From Metaphire vulgaris (taxonomy: Eukaryota > Annelida > Clitellata > Crassiclitellata > Megascolecidae), in the NCBI GenBank assembly GCA_018105865.1, contig JACLAT010000148.1, positions 1 to 64,000 on the forward strand: a DNA stretch of 64,000 bases, in the 5' to 3' direction. The notes beneath the pieces were generated by a model. The model saw nothing but the letters and a program-made list of their open reading frames with translations, was not told where the DNA came from and searched no databases. The position numbers were made by a program, and so were the translations under genes. Positions 22,575 to 37,500 of this stretch are shown piece by piece. Within the stretch, counting starts at the first letter, position 1; each line of letters begins with the position of its first letter.

Positions 22575-25500
22575 CTGTAATGATCATCATGATCATGATC
22601 ATGATCATCATCATCATCATCATGATCATCATCATCATGTTCTCTCTCCTGGGACAGGTTCAGGTCTCCATTGTTTCCATTCCTCTCTGCGTCTTGCTTC
22701 TTCTTTGATTTCTGCATAGGTCTTGTGACACTGTGTATCTGGCTTCATCGTCCAGTCCAATAGCATTCTCCTTGGTCTTCCTTTTGTAATTCCAATGGAA
22801 TTACAATGCACAAGAATATAAGTGGCTATAGACTGGTTTCTGTGATAACCACGTTTGTCACAATAAGATTTAGCTCTACTGGTAATTAGCAACAGTCATT
22901 GTAACGATAAAAATCACGCTAAAACAAACGGTAAATCTACAATTTAATGCAAAATCATCCAATCATTACAATGCCTCAACATTTCAGCCACTGGATAACT
23001 GGGAACCAGATAACTACACAACACACAGAAAATAACAGGAGATGGACTCATGCATATAGATAATTTTTTCATTTCCAGATGTTGAATTAGGGAGGCCAGC
23101 TGCCCAATCTCATTTGAACAAGAAGATTATCAAGTAATGGTCTGGACATTAGCCAAAGGAACCCCGTGTGATATTTACGATTCAAAATTACGACAAAGTT
23201 CTATCAAAGCCAACTTCTCATACAAAGTGAAGAATTTAACCTTCTTCCTTCTTGCCGATTCCTTTCAGATCCTTCCACAACATGGATAGAGGGATGGATA
23301 CATGCTCTGCCCACGTTGGACCAGAAAGACAGGTTTATAAGGAGCCACAGGGGAAAATTTGCTAAGTAGGTACAGTAACTCAAATGTCTTTCTCTATGCA
23401 GTTACCTGACTTCCTCATGATTAGACACACAGGAATGTCTTCTTTTGTCAATAAGTCAAGGCGTCCCCATATAATCTTATGCATTTAACCAGTATATAGA
23501 ATTAGGAAAGATGAATTTAGAATACAACATGAAATTGACACCAACCAACTTCTATGTTCACAAGTGGACATTTACTTAAGGGCTCATCCATATAGTACGT
23601 ATACAAACAGGCATATTCTCAGCCCCCCTCAGTGTGTACATACTACAAGGATGGACCCAAAGTCTGGTTGAATGTTGTGTGCTATAAAAACACCCAGGAG
23701 AACAATTTGAAAAAGACAATTGAATGCCACAAAATACTCAGATTACAGACTTAGCACTATAGAGTGATTATCACTCACCCTCTGCAGTTCCTTCTCGATT
23801 TCGTCAAAAATGGGCTTGGCCTTGAAACTATCCGATGAAATTGCTGCCGTGGCTGCAACCTGCACTGATCTACGATCAAAAGCAACACTAACTAAAGCCA
23901 TCGTAACACAAAAACAGCTTTATAGCAACACCTACAACCAATAAACAACCTATGCTACAACAGCAAAGTCAAAATGAGTGCTTCTTTTCTAAACTCTTTT
24001 GAATGGCCTTTGATAATAACTAAAATCGTTCAAAGTCCAAATCAAAAAGGCGAATTCTGAAGCCGAGGACAAAATATCATCGGACATAACTCGTCAAATG
24101 TACGTCTATGCTAAAATCCAGCGTGATAAGATAACAGAAGGTGAATATATAGGTCACTTGTTGTGGACTTTGTTATTGACACAAGCACTCAAGTTCAAAC
24201 TGCAGAATGTCATACTATCATACTACGGGCAAAAATACCATCACTATTAAATGACCAGCACAGTGAGGTCAGTTTAATCTCACACTGAAGAGGTATATGG
24301 TGTGCCATTCACTGACAGGATGAAAGATTACGAGGAGTGACAAAAGGTGGGACAGACTGTACTTGAACAATTTGTGCTTGAGTCCAGAGGTCTTTCAGAA
24401 GCAAAATATAAACAGAACACACAGCTATTGATTATATTTTGCTTGTGTAGACTTAAAATGGATTTGCAGAATCAAATTCTGTTTTCCATTATAACCTCAC
24501 CAAATAGAAAATAACCAAAATTTTGGCTATGAATACAAATTGCAACACAATGTCAAAAACATATTGCCCATCATAATTTAATTTTATCTCAGGTCTTTTG
24601 AGACATAAAATGGGCCCAAGAACAAGCCCAAAATCTTTTAGATAAGGAAAAACTACAATCACTAAAATTTCAATTACAATAAATCATAAAAGATTACTAC
24701 GCAAATATTTATATATTGACATTGTAAAAAGTGTTTCATGGAAGAAATGACAATCATAGAGCAATCAGCATACAAGGAAATATTAAATAACGACAGATAT
24801 ACGATAATCTACTAGTATGAATGAACAAGAACTACACTTATCCAAGGAATCCAATGCCATATTGTTACACATCCAGCACACTAAATTGAAATACAAATCA
24901 AAGTGAATATGATATTTTACCAAAATACCAAAATGACGGCGAAGTGTTAAAATGGCTTTTGACTCGACTGTCTTAATTAATAGTCAAAACAACGAAATGA
25001 TGTTGGAATTACACAAAGGTACCTGGAAGCGTACTGTGGAAAGCCCAGTCGATAGAGTGTCACGACAACAGCGCCACCGAGACCGACGTTGTGCTGCAAC
25101 GCCAGTTTTGCTCCCTTCACCTGTCGCTTGTCAGCCAAGCCTCGCAGCTGCCAGCACAGCTCGGCACACTGCGCCAGTCCTAAGGAATGCATTTCAAAAA
25201 TAAAATCAGTCATATCTAAAGCCGATAGCACGTATGCTTGCTGAAACAAGAGCAGGGCCGTCTTCAACCAGTGCGGGGCCCCGGGCACCTGGCGGCCTGC
25301 AGGGCCCTAGATGTGAAGATCAAATGTTGACAAGCAAAAAAGGTCATCTCCAAAATGTTTCTGAATGTTGACAAGCAAAAAAGGTCATCTCCAAAACGTT
25401 TCTGAATGTTGACAAGCAAAAAAGGTAATCTCCAAATGTTTTTGGGTGCTAACAAGCAAAAAAAAAATTGCGTGCGGCGCGGGACCCTAAGATGCACGAG

Positions 25501-28500
25501 GCACTGTGCCCGAATTTTAACACGTAAAGACGGGCCTGAACAAGAGCACAACACAATGTGACCAACGTTGTGCTGCAACGCCATCTTCACTCCCTTCGCC
25601 TGTTGCTTTTCAACCAAGCCTTACAGCTGCCAGCATAGCACACTATATGATAATTTAGAAACATTAAACAAAAAAACCTAACTCAAACAGTCAATTAAAT
25701 ATAAATTCAATCCACAAAGAGCAAAAAATACTAGCACCAAACGGCATACTGCAAACTACTACTTGGAGTGAATTGACGTACCAGTGGCGCCCAGAGGATG
25801 ACCTTTTGAAATCAATCCTCCGCTCGGGTTGACTACAAACTTCCCACCATATGTGTTGTCGCCTCGATCGATAAACTCTCCTGCCTTTCCTAATAACACA
25901 AATCACAATTTTAACATTTATAAAAGACACGATCTCAAAACAACCAAACCAACATCAAGTCCTGTGAAGCAGCCCAAGAAAACCCTCAATAATCATAACA
26001 TGAATTGATTAGAAACACAAAAATAAAAAAAATAAATCACAAAAGCCGTTCAATATCTTTAATTTTCTACTAAATTCCAATCAAAATTAAAATAAAGATG
26101 TGTGGTCAAACACAGACTTTAATTAGAGTACATAAAATGGCAGCCATATTAGAAAGCTGTTACTGAAGTAAAGAATTGAAGGACAAAAGATGCGAATGAA
26201 TGACATGACCTGGGGCACACAGTCCAAGGGCCTCATAGCTGATCAGTTCATTGGCTGAGAAGCAGTCGTGCAGCTCGACCACATCAACGTCAGACGGACG
26301 GACGCCTTCAATAAAACCGAAGCGCATTTTCAAACGAGAACAGATTTCGTTGAACTTAAAATCAATCTCTAACACTTATTATTCCCACAAACTAGAGCCC
26401 AAAAAATGTTTAATGACGTTACATCTGTAATGTAATCTGTAACAGAATATTTGCATAGTTCCTCTTCTGAAGAATCACTAAGAAGCTCTCCCACTGCAAA
26501 TATTATTGCATATTGATAAAAAAGATGAGTTTTTAAGTAATTTTAAAAACAGTACCATAGAATCAGCAGTCGCTAAATTACATGTTCTGGAGTCAGGAGC
26601 ATTCCATTCGTTTCAGGAATAATGAGATTCATGCTTAGGGTCAGACTGAGGAGACCTTGGGTTGTGCATCAAGTATATGTAATAAATACAGTAAGATCCA
26701 GTAACAACATGCAAAATGCAGCTACAGTATGTCAACCAGAATTCAGTGCCAACCATGTCCTAAGACCAAAGAATAAGCAGCTACTAACTACCGTACTACT
26801 TTCCAAAGCACTATATAAATTTACGAGATTTTACTTATTTACTTATTGAGTCTTGATCTGTCCAAACTAAATGGTCTGTCAGGTTAACTGCAACATTTGG
26901 AAGAACGTCACATGATAAATAAAGAAGGAATTCACGGATCAACAACAGTCTCACATCTTTGATGCATGTATAAGCAGCATCCGAGAGAACCCATTACTCT
27001 GTGAAGAAGTTTATTACAGATGACTTTATTTTAATCAAAACTCTAACTGTGTCAACATAGTTTTGCTAATATTTAAAAAACATCGACTGACCTGCTCTGC
27101 GGTAAACATCGTCAGCCGCCCGTTTGGTCATGTCATAGCCAACCTAGATTGAAATAAATAACCATAGGGTCTGATTTTCATCATATAAAAGATTTAGACA
27201 AAGGACCCAAATAGTAGTTGAAATAAATGTTTAAATATAATTTCCTTTAAATGTCCACGTGCCATTTCCACAGATACACACCAGTAAATCTCTCGTCACA
27301 AATAGAACAGCCAAGTCTAAAGTGCAATAGTCACAAAGCTCACATTGAATTCAATCTCAAAAACTAAAATTAAAATCGAAATCACAAATTGTCCCAAGAC
27401 ATATTTTTCAAATCAAACGGCAAAATTTCAAACTGCATCAAATAATACTCCATCTCATCCAAATTAGATCACATATCTTTCAATTTGAAAAAAACACAAT
27501 TTAAACAAACTGCAAATTTCATAGTTTAAACATAAAAAAATTCAAATATAAATCTTACACTTATATCAGCTACGCAACCTTGCATCAAATGAAACAGAAA
27601 ACTCATCGATAATAGCGTGAGGCTGCTTAGTGAAGTGTGCTATTATGCTTCATTTAAAGGTTAGAGGCATATTCCATCAAGATAAATACCACAGTAACCC
27701 AGGATTTAATTCAATAAAATTATCGTTGCTATCCAAATCTGTGCTAATGAAGTGTCACTGTACATAACAGTTTCATCTTCACTTACAACTTTAATGCAGC
27801 TCTTGTCTTTAAACGTGCTTGGCAAGTCCGTCGACATGTTCTGGGCAACGATCTCAACTGCTTGGCCCTGAAGTCCGTGTCTTTTGACAAAGTCCTCGTT
27901 TGCCAGGATGGCGCAAGCAGCACCATCTGAAGTTGGACTGAAAAAACACAAATGGATTCTCTCATGAGATGGAATCATCAATGAAAAACACTAATTAATC
28001 AACGTCAGAATATGAATGTTTTCAAAAAGAAATGGCCGTACACAAGCAACACCAGTGCAGAGTCGCCAACTCTAAATAAAAGTTGTGCATTGCCAACACT
28101 TTGAAAAAGCAGATGGATAACATCGGAAAAAGATAAATGGAGAAGTTTCATGTCTAGCTATTGCCGCTAATGAGCTGGCAGAAAGCAACTATGATGATGA
28201 TTATGCTAGTTCTTTGACTGAAATTAGCATAAAGAGGGAAATGACATAACTTACAGAGAAATAACTTTTTGATTCAAAATGTAACAATATGGTGAACTTA
28301 CCAACACTGTAACTTGGTAAGATATCCATGCACAGAGGGCGACTTCAATATCTGTTCCAATGAATACTCATCTTGAAACTGCGAATAACTAAAACCAAAT
28401 CACAAAAGAAGAGGTCCTAACATCTTAACTGTCATATAAAATAACTCAAGTGTTTACATACGACATCAAATATTTACAGTCACACTTATCAGCACATTCT

Positions 28501-31500
28501 GTTCTGCTAAAATGAATCATGGTAAAATTTCGGTATTACAGTCTGAAATTTTAACTTCACAATACTGACAAATCTCTCAACTTCCTGAATAAGTAAGAAA
28601 GCAACAAAACAACCAAGGTGGAAAATAAAATTTATTTTACTTAATCGAAAATTTGGCTGATGACTGAGCTTCTTATACTTAAAAGCTAAAAGAATTAAAC
28701 ATTTTAAAATTCTATAAAAATACAGGCAGCCTTTGATCTCAAAAGAGTATGTCCAGATAGCCACAATTTGACTAATTTACCCGCTCTGGCCATTGGGGCA
28801 AAACCATTCAGACTAGACAGACTGCATGATCAGTAATATCTCTCAACATTAGTATTGATAATATCCATTAGAGCAGAACACTATTTTACATACAGTAAAT
28901 AGCCATGCACACTTAACTAGATCCCTCGATCCTTATAAAAAGTGACAGATACCTAATCTAATCTAATCTTAAACTTCTATAGAGCCACTTCATAATGCAC
29001 AGGAGCATCAGCCGATGGCACTCCAAATCAAAATCAGTTAAGATCCAGGTCAAATCCAGGGTATCCGGCCGGACAAACGGGTGACAGTCTATGGTGGATA
29101 AAGTTGACAAATCATGACACACACTTCAATTCAGCCGGCATATGGCTGTCAAAGTTAAATTTCAAATATTAAATCAGATGACAACAGAATTATAAGTAAA
29201 TGGCTCATATAAAATGCACGTATCACAATGGCTGCTTACGGGTTATTCTTTGAGTGTTTGTGATTTTTCCAAGCGATCTTTGCAAAATGTTCGGGCTTCG
29301 TTCCTGAAGCAGAACGGGGAAAATTACTGATTCATGCTTCGAATCAAAAACAGAACTATTCTACAGATCGCTTCAAACGTTAAAATTCAACGACTGCTAA
29401 TTCTTCACTAGAATCAAAACCAATACAACAGCCAATCAAAACCCGATCAAAATGACTCCATTAATGGTGCTGCATACAAATCAAACTCAGCAAGCTTACT
29501 AATGAAAAAGTTTGAAGCAAAGTTTCATAATGTAACCTCAAAGCAACACTAAAAAAATCAGTATTATATAATGACTGCTCTTGTCCATAATTTGGCAAAC
29601 TATATAAATAATAAATTGGTTTCAACGTAAACAGCCTCTATTTGAATGACAAATATTTGGCTGTTTTTTTGGAAGATTATTCTTCATTGATAACAACTGA
29701 GATGCTGATGGCAACTTCAACTAGAAACAGATTATTAAAATAAATAAACTGAAGAAAGAAATCCACAGGGGGTCACTTTAACTCAAATGTCCAATAGGAT
29801 ATCACTTTAAAAAAAAGGAAAAATAACATTGATGACAAACAGTAAATAAATACAGAATTTTTAACCAAACCTACCATGCATCTTCATGTGTTCAGTGCCA
29901 GCGTTGCCAAACATCTGGGGCATTAACGGGGACCCAGCAATATCGAAGCACTCGGCCATCGTCTGGACGTGCTTGTCCATAGGACTTGTACGATCGGTGT
30001 ACTGCGCAGACAAATCAACAATAACAAAACGCACGTACCGTACAATTTCATGTGGTCGAGACCTGCATTGCCAAACATCTGCGCAGCCATTGGGGACGGA
30101 GTGATGTCATAGCAATCGGACATTGCGAGTATGTGATTGTCGACCGGGATTGTGCGATCATTGTACTAGAAAAAGTGCAACATGCAGAGCTCGCGCGCAT
30201 TCGGACGATAATCAGCAAACTACTAAAACCATTCTCAAAATATCCTCTCTGTTTTCAATCACACAGATGTTATAATAAAACACACAAACAAATTGTGTCA
30301 GTAAATAAAAGTAATAATTTGAGTAATTCACAACTAAGCTGATGTCTTAGGAAACTGTTGCATGAAAATCCTTCAATCACTCAATACATTCCAAGCATAC
30401 AATAGAAAGCCTGATTTTGATTGGCTGTTGCATTATTTGGCTGGCACTTTTCTGACTGAATATCTCATCTGATGCATTTTTAATATCAAGATATCTATTG
30501 TATGCTTGAAATATATCGAGCGGATTGACAGCAGCACACAATATGTCAACAAAGCATCATAATGTATGCATGGATAAGAATTTGATGCTAATTAGACCGC
30601 GGGTGGCCAAACCCATAATTGTTGCGAGCCGCAAATGACAAATTTCAGAAGCTTGAGAGTCGCATTGCCACAATTAGACACAAAAAAGAGGTAGTGTGAT
30701 CCAATTCTTTAAAAAACTTCATTAAAACCTCTGCTGCTATTTTTATGGGACCTATGAAAAAAATTGGCAAACAGGCAAAATAATTGCGGTTATGTGGCAC
30801 TCGTATGCTTCTGTTGATCTGTTAATCTGCTCCAAGAAAAATCTAAACTTTTTGCAAGCCACTGATTCTGCTACAAGCACCGCAAGTGGCTCGCAAGCTG
30901 CAGTTTGGCCACCGCTGAATTAGACATTCACAAAAATGCATGCAGTCATCAGTTTGTAAGCAATCAAAGTTCAACTTTGTTAACTAATATTCATAATGCA
31001 TAAAATTGTATTCTTATATCCAGCTTCACTTCGCTGTTCACAACTGAATCCAACAATTCTGAAACTATCAAAAAAAAATTTTTTAATTCAAAAGCTCATC
31101 GGCTGACCTTTGTACCTAATGACCCTGGTTCCATTTTCTCAAATCCCAAAGCCATAACGCATTCAGCATTACCTTAAAAAGAGAAGAAACATGCATCAAC
31201 ACAGCCAAATCCCGCTATAGCAAAATTTACGGAACCAGCAGAGCTACTCCATTATATAAAGAGATGGCGCACTAGCACCCAATTCATTTTAAAGAAATAA
31301 CATTGTGGATCAGACTCTCAACATTGCAATTCAATTACAACCTGAAAAGTCATAATAAGATTCTACTGTACATAGATACAGCATACATTGAGTACAATAA
31401 CAAAGGCAATCTATCTAATTGAACACATGGAGATGCTCACACATTTTTGGAATTTTCATAGCATCTTGAATATGATGCAATGAGCAATGAGTGCCCATCT

Positions 31501-34500
31501 AAGACATCACGCATACCATGTTAATCAATTAATTAAATAATTAAACACTGCAATGGACATGATGACATCTACCTTCTTTCTGCTATAGCATAAATGACCC
31601 TAGCATCATTAGAACTCTGTAAAAGATTTTTGTTACAATATTGAGAAATGTAAGACTATTCACCGCCTTCAATGAGTTGACGAGCCAGCACCAAGGCGCT
31701 TGATCCAGTGGCACAAGCGTTGTTAACCTATAGACGAGAATAACCTGGCGTTATGCACTCAGTAACAAACCAACACAAAGATACGAAGCATTATGACTCT
31801 GAAATTTAGTAAGCAATACAAAGAATTCTATCAATTATATTTCAATAATTATTAAACATATAATTACAATTCATAAGAACTTAAATATATCCTCGAAGAT
31901 AACTGGTGTTCCAAAAGTGTGCCTCTAAGTAGAAAAATACCGGTAAGAGGCGCTATATAAACACTACATTACATCATATTGCTAAGAATAAGCAAAAGAA
32001 AAACTCAAGCAGCATTAGCACACATGAATCAGTAAATAATGTGCAGGACACTGCGTATATTTCCAAAAATTTGAAAATATAAAAGCAATTTAGTTAAATG
32101 TCATAAGAATAGACCATAAATAGTTCTTTACAACATTACAAGTACGTGCTTACATTAATAATAAGGACATAATCTGATAAAACTGATATAAGTTCTCGTA
32201 TTCTCAACAATAAATTAAATACAAAGCCATAATGTAAGAAATCGAGACCAACTTTCTATTCCTTACGCACGTACAAACACTAGACTATTTACTATCAAAT
32301 ATTTTGGTTCCTGTATTTCCTACTCCTTTAATAAACATATCTAACTTAAATGATTTTAAGAGAAAATTAGAACAGCATACCATAACCAATTGATAAATGA
32401 AATACTAGTAAAAGAATTAAGTTTTTGATAAACCAAATTAAAATCAAGTCAAATCTACTGCTATTGTTTTTGTTCACTTTTGGAATCTTTTTTCCAACTC
32501 TTGCTTATTAAAGTTTAACCATATATCATGGATATTGATATTGACATTTTGTTACATACTGTATATCTCAATATAGATATTGATATTTTGTTACATAGCT
32601 ATACTTTGTTTCTATCTTATATGCACTTCGGTTAAATGAATGTGTTATTATAAATGAAAATTAATTTCTTATTCACTGTTTACTGAATCAATCTAAATTG
32701 AAGTTTCACTCTTAACTTCTATTGACGATAACTGTATCACAATTTGTATTTAATTACTACACCGATATTTAATAGTAAATTATTATGCTTCTACTTAAAT
32801 AATTTTGCAATTTGTGATTTTGAGTTGGAATAATAAACTTCTTCTTCTAAACCTGTAAGTCTCAAAATATCAGAAAAGAAGATACATAAGAAGAAGAAGT
32901 TAAGTAAACTACTTATGACATCTGCTAAATTTAGAAGAATTGCAAAACTTACATTGTAGATGGGTATTCCTGTCATGCCCAACTGGTAGAGCGACCTCTG
33001 CCCACAAGTTGTATCACCTGCGTGACATTTTTTTAATGATGTCAATAATTAATTAAATGTTGTCAAATCTGCCTAAGTGAGGTCTTACAAACAGTTCTAC
33101 TTCATCATAAGTTTAACAGAGTGGCAAACAGGCAGGCACCTGCAAAGTCTGCAATTGTGGGGGCCCAAGGCCACAAGGGCCTATCCAAAGGACACATTTC
33201 TTTGCATTTACAGCTACATCCCCCACACACTCCACTCTGTCCTTGGAGGCTCAAATACCAGGGATGGGACCAAGACACTAAGTGGCAAGACCAAGGCCAA
33301 GACATTAGCCCTCAAGACAAAGACCAAGACAGGAATTGTAAACATGAAGACAACAGACAAAACAGAAAACATCACCAACTGCAAAAAATCCAACTGTCTT
33401 GGTCTTGGCGATACCAAGTCAGCAGGGACTAGACCAAGACAATGACCCTCAAGACCAAGACCAAGACCAAGACACTAGGTCGCAAGAACAAGACATTGAG
33501 ATATACATATCAAGACATTGATAATACTGTCTCGAGACAAGACATTGTCTTGAGAAGTCACATCATTGCCAAATACTTATGGTATTCTGCAGAGGTGCAG
33601 CACAGTTTAATCCCAGCACTGGTGGTAAACTATCAAATACTACAAAGACCATTGCAAAACCACAGATATATAACCTAATTAAGTAGACAGGAACAAAGAT
33701 CATACCATAGCAGTATCCTACACATGCTTGCTCAACTTTATCGTATGAAAGTCCTGCATCTTTCAAAGCCTTCGTACCTAAAACAAAGATAAAGTTTAAC
33801 ACTAAAACTTACTCTCAATATTATTCACAAATACCAATACCTAATGGGTGCGCAGGTGGAGCAGTGGTTAGCGCACTGGTCTGCCAATCCCGAGGTCCGT
33901 GGTTCAACTCCCGGCCGCGGCAGAAACTTTTCGGTTGTTTCTGCCCCAAGCACCCCCAGTCGACTCAGCTGTGAATGAGTACATCGGGTGTTAACTCGGT
34001 GGAAGGAAAGGCGGCGAGAGAAAGGCTGGCAATCCGCCCTCATTCAGCCGTTGCCGTATATACCTGAAGGCGCTAACCCTTCGGTTCCCGACGGGTCCGC
34101 GTTGGCCTATGGGTTGTACCTTTTACCTACCTACCAATACCTAATGACACTTCTTTTAATGCATCACTAACACTGATAATGTATTCAACTCTAGCCAAAA
34201 TTAACTAAAATTCAGCTCAAGACTTTTAAAAATGTGCTTTCATATTCATTATCATGACTTTTTGTACTTGTGTTATATTGTGCTTTTGTCAATACTTACA
34301 AGAAGAAAGATGAAAGAAGATTAATGATAGCAGAAAAGAACTGGCTAAGAGGAATAGCAGGAGTAAGCGGAAGACAAAGAACAAGAAACAAAGATCAGAG
34401 AAAAGACAGAGCAAAACAAACAATACTTGAATCAATACAGAAACGAAGACTGAAATGGTTTGGTCATGTTGAAAGAATGAAGGAAGGAAGACTACCAAAG

Positions 34501-37500
34501 AAAGCACTATACAACTATGTTGAAGGAAGAAGGAGAAAAGGGAGACCAAGAAAAACATGGATAGAAAACTTTAAAAGAGGACGAAGAAGAAATACAAACG
34601 AACTTCGTCCAACTGACCAAGGTAGTGGAAGGAACTCATTCAACCGAATAGGGAACGACGGAAGGAAAGAAAGAAGAATTACTTAAACAAAGGCTTAAAT
34701 ATGCTAACTCAAGATAACCGTAGATGCAATATGAAACAGAAACACAAGTTAATGCGAAAATATTGAAATGGTAAAATACCAAAATGAACTAACCAGCTTC
34801 GAGAGCCATGTCGGGATAATCAAAGTTTTGTCTTCTTCCTGGCTTTTCAAACTTAAAAAAACAATCTAATTGTGCACTTACTCTAATACATCATATATTG
34901 GTAATATCAGATACCATATTATTATATAAAAGAGCCAACAGTTGGACTGCACTTCTAAAGGACCTGCTTGGATTTTAAGAATTTCTAATACAAAACAGAT
35001 TTTGCATACATATACAGAGTGGCACCAAAAAACTGGACTAGTCACATTTAGGTTTGCATTTAATATAGTCCGTTTTTTGTGCAACCCTGTACTTTAAAAT
35101 AAAAGCCACAAACAAAACTTATTGTATTCTATAATGTCCAAAATTTCGACAAAACATCAGTTTGCATTAAAGTTAATTTCTGGCATATCGCGAATAGCGC
35201 AGTTTACAAATTACGTCATTGGTATGTCACTTGATAGCTATTTATAGATTTGATCACGGTCATGGTCGAAGCGGACAAACATTGTAAATCAACATGACAG
35301 ACTCGTGTTTTATTAATGTTAAATTAACCGAAGATGATTTTTTTTGGTGCAAAAATTGTTTATGCTGTTGTTTGTCTAAGAATCCTTATTGAATTACAAT
35401 ATCCTTATCACTAATAAATCCTTCATATGCATCTGAAACGTACATAATTGCGCCACAAGTCGATATGCCAATCAGCACCTTAAACGTGGTATGACTTTTA
35501 TAACTAGAATACAAATTTCCTTGTTGTTCAAAGTTAGCAGCCATTTGAACTTGAAACTCACTACAATTAATTATTGTCCTAATCAGTGTTTATTCTAGCC
35601 ACCTTGACATTGGGGGGGGGGGGGGAGGACAAAGTATGAATCTTTAAAAACCTTGAAAGCCAAAAAGAAGTTATCTTTCTTCTGAAATGTGGTGACAAGC
35701 AAAAAAGTCATCCTTCCTTACATCCTTCCTAATATTTTTTGCCCTTCTCAAAGTTTTTCCCCTCTCCAAAAAACAAAAAGCCCCCTCATCACACTTTGGG
35801 GGGGGAGAATTTCCATCCCCCAGCCAACATATAAAAAATTGAGGGGGATTTTTCAACTGGGGGATTCCCCCCCCCAGAGAAGGCCTAGAATAAACACTGG
35901 TCCTAATGTTCTTGTAACGACGAAAACAGGCAGGCATGTGGCATTGTAAGTTTTGTCGTGGGGGAAACATCTCTTTTCTTAAGCGAGTAAACTGTAAGTA
36001 CAAGAACTGAATCCACGTGGTAATAGTTATTGTCACAACTGCTTCAGAGACACAGAAGCAAAATGCCAGATCCTTATTTAAAAGCCCTAGCCGTAGTCTC
36101 ATTAATGTTAAAAGTAATTGATCTTTGTACGACAAAATGCTTGGTCGTCCGCAGGCACTGCCTTTTCCATGTGACACCTCAACCTGTCCTTTCCGTCAAT
36201 GACTTTTTTCTCATCTATAATATTCCACTGTCTCTGCACTGGGGCCAAGAAATCGCAGCAGACAAAGAAATTGCAACCAACTAAGACCTGTATAGAGGCA
36301 ACATTTCTTCTCGTCATTCTCCACATTGGCTACTGAAAATTTCTTGGATGTTTTAAAGTTGGTACTGTTGCTTATTGATTCAAGTCTTCCTTCCAATGCC
36401 TTGATTTCAAGTTTGGCTGTCAAAAGCTGATACTTCAATACGGACTTGAACTGCCTTGTCAACCATAACCCTAACTCTAGCCACCTAAGCAATATGAACA
36501 ACAGTAGTTATCATTGCAGCGTACATATATTTCTAGTCAGCAAAGTTATAGTACTATATACAATACACAATTATTTTCAATACAGTTAGTGTCAAGTCAG
36601 TATTCTTATTCGTATCATTTTTTAAAGGTAGTACCGACAACAATTTTACTTTCAAATAGCTATACCAACGGTGGCCAAACCGCAGCTCGCGAGCCGCATG
36701 CGGCTCTTCTGTGTTCAAATTGCGGCTCTCGAAAAATTTTAAAAATAAAAAACATTTTATGGTTGTAAATTTTTCCGAACCTACCTGGGCTAAAAATAAT
36801 TTTTGGCTCGATTTTATTTATTTATTTTTAAAACTTGGGGGCAAAATTTTATTTTTAAAATTTAAACGAAGCATATGGTGACTCTGATTGGTTGGTTTCT
36901 CACAAATAAACATATTTCAACAACAACACGGCTCAGAATTCTTCCCAACTACGTTTGGGCGGTTCTGATGTACGGCTCGGAAACATGGACGTTGACAAAA
37001 ACATCAGAAAGGAAACTGGAAGCTGCAGAGATGTGGTTTCTCAGACGTATGCAAAAAATTTCATGGACAGAAAGAATAACCAATGAGGAAGTACTAAAAA
37101 CTTTTGGTGCAAAAAGAAAATTGCTAAAAACCATAAGAAAGCAGCAGCTTGAATTCTTTGGACATCTAATAAGAAAAGACGGATTGGAAAATCTAGCCAT
37201 AACAGGAAAAATAGAGGGGAAAAGAGCAAGAGGAAGACAAAGAATAAAGTTTACGGACAGCCTAAGAGAAGCGACAAGAACTACAGACAACATCGAACTG
37301 ATAAGGAAAGCCAGAAACAGAGAAGAGTGGAAATCCATGGTCGCCGACGTAGCAATACATGGCACATGAAGAAGAAAGAAGAAGATTGGTTGGTGATGTT
37401 AAGATTCTTGATCCTACTTCTTTTCTAATCCGTTAAACATTAATTAAATGAGAATTATAATAATTTCCTAAAATAAATTAATAAAATAATTTTCCATTGC

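Noticed and set aside
22478..22719. Poly-His, poly-Ile and poly-Asp ORFs
   Set aside because: All three are readings of one (CAT)n microsatellite inside an SCPx intron.
33077..33445. ORFs of 103-122 codons rich in Lys/Thr/Asp/Gln
   Set aside because: They translate the (GACCAA)n hexamer repeat and an adjacent dispersed repeat.
33847..33920. Functional tRNA gene
   Set aside because: A and B boxes are present but the sequence is the head of a 285-bp SINE with a 15-bp target duplication, and the arms do not close into a good cloverleaf by eye.
36875..37369. 164-codon ORF as a host gene inside the SCPx intron
   Set aside because: The protein is the C-terminal part of a LINE polyprotein, with an 11-bp target duplication and a purine-rich tail.
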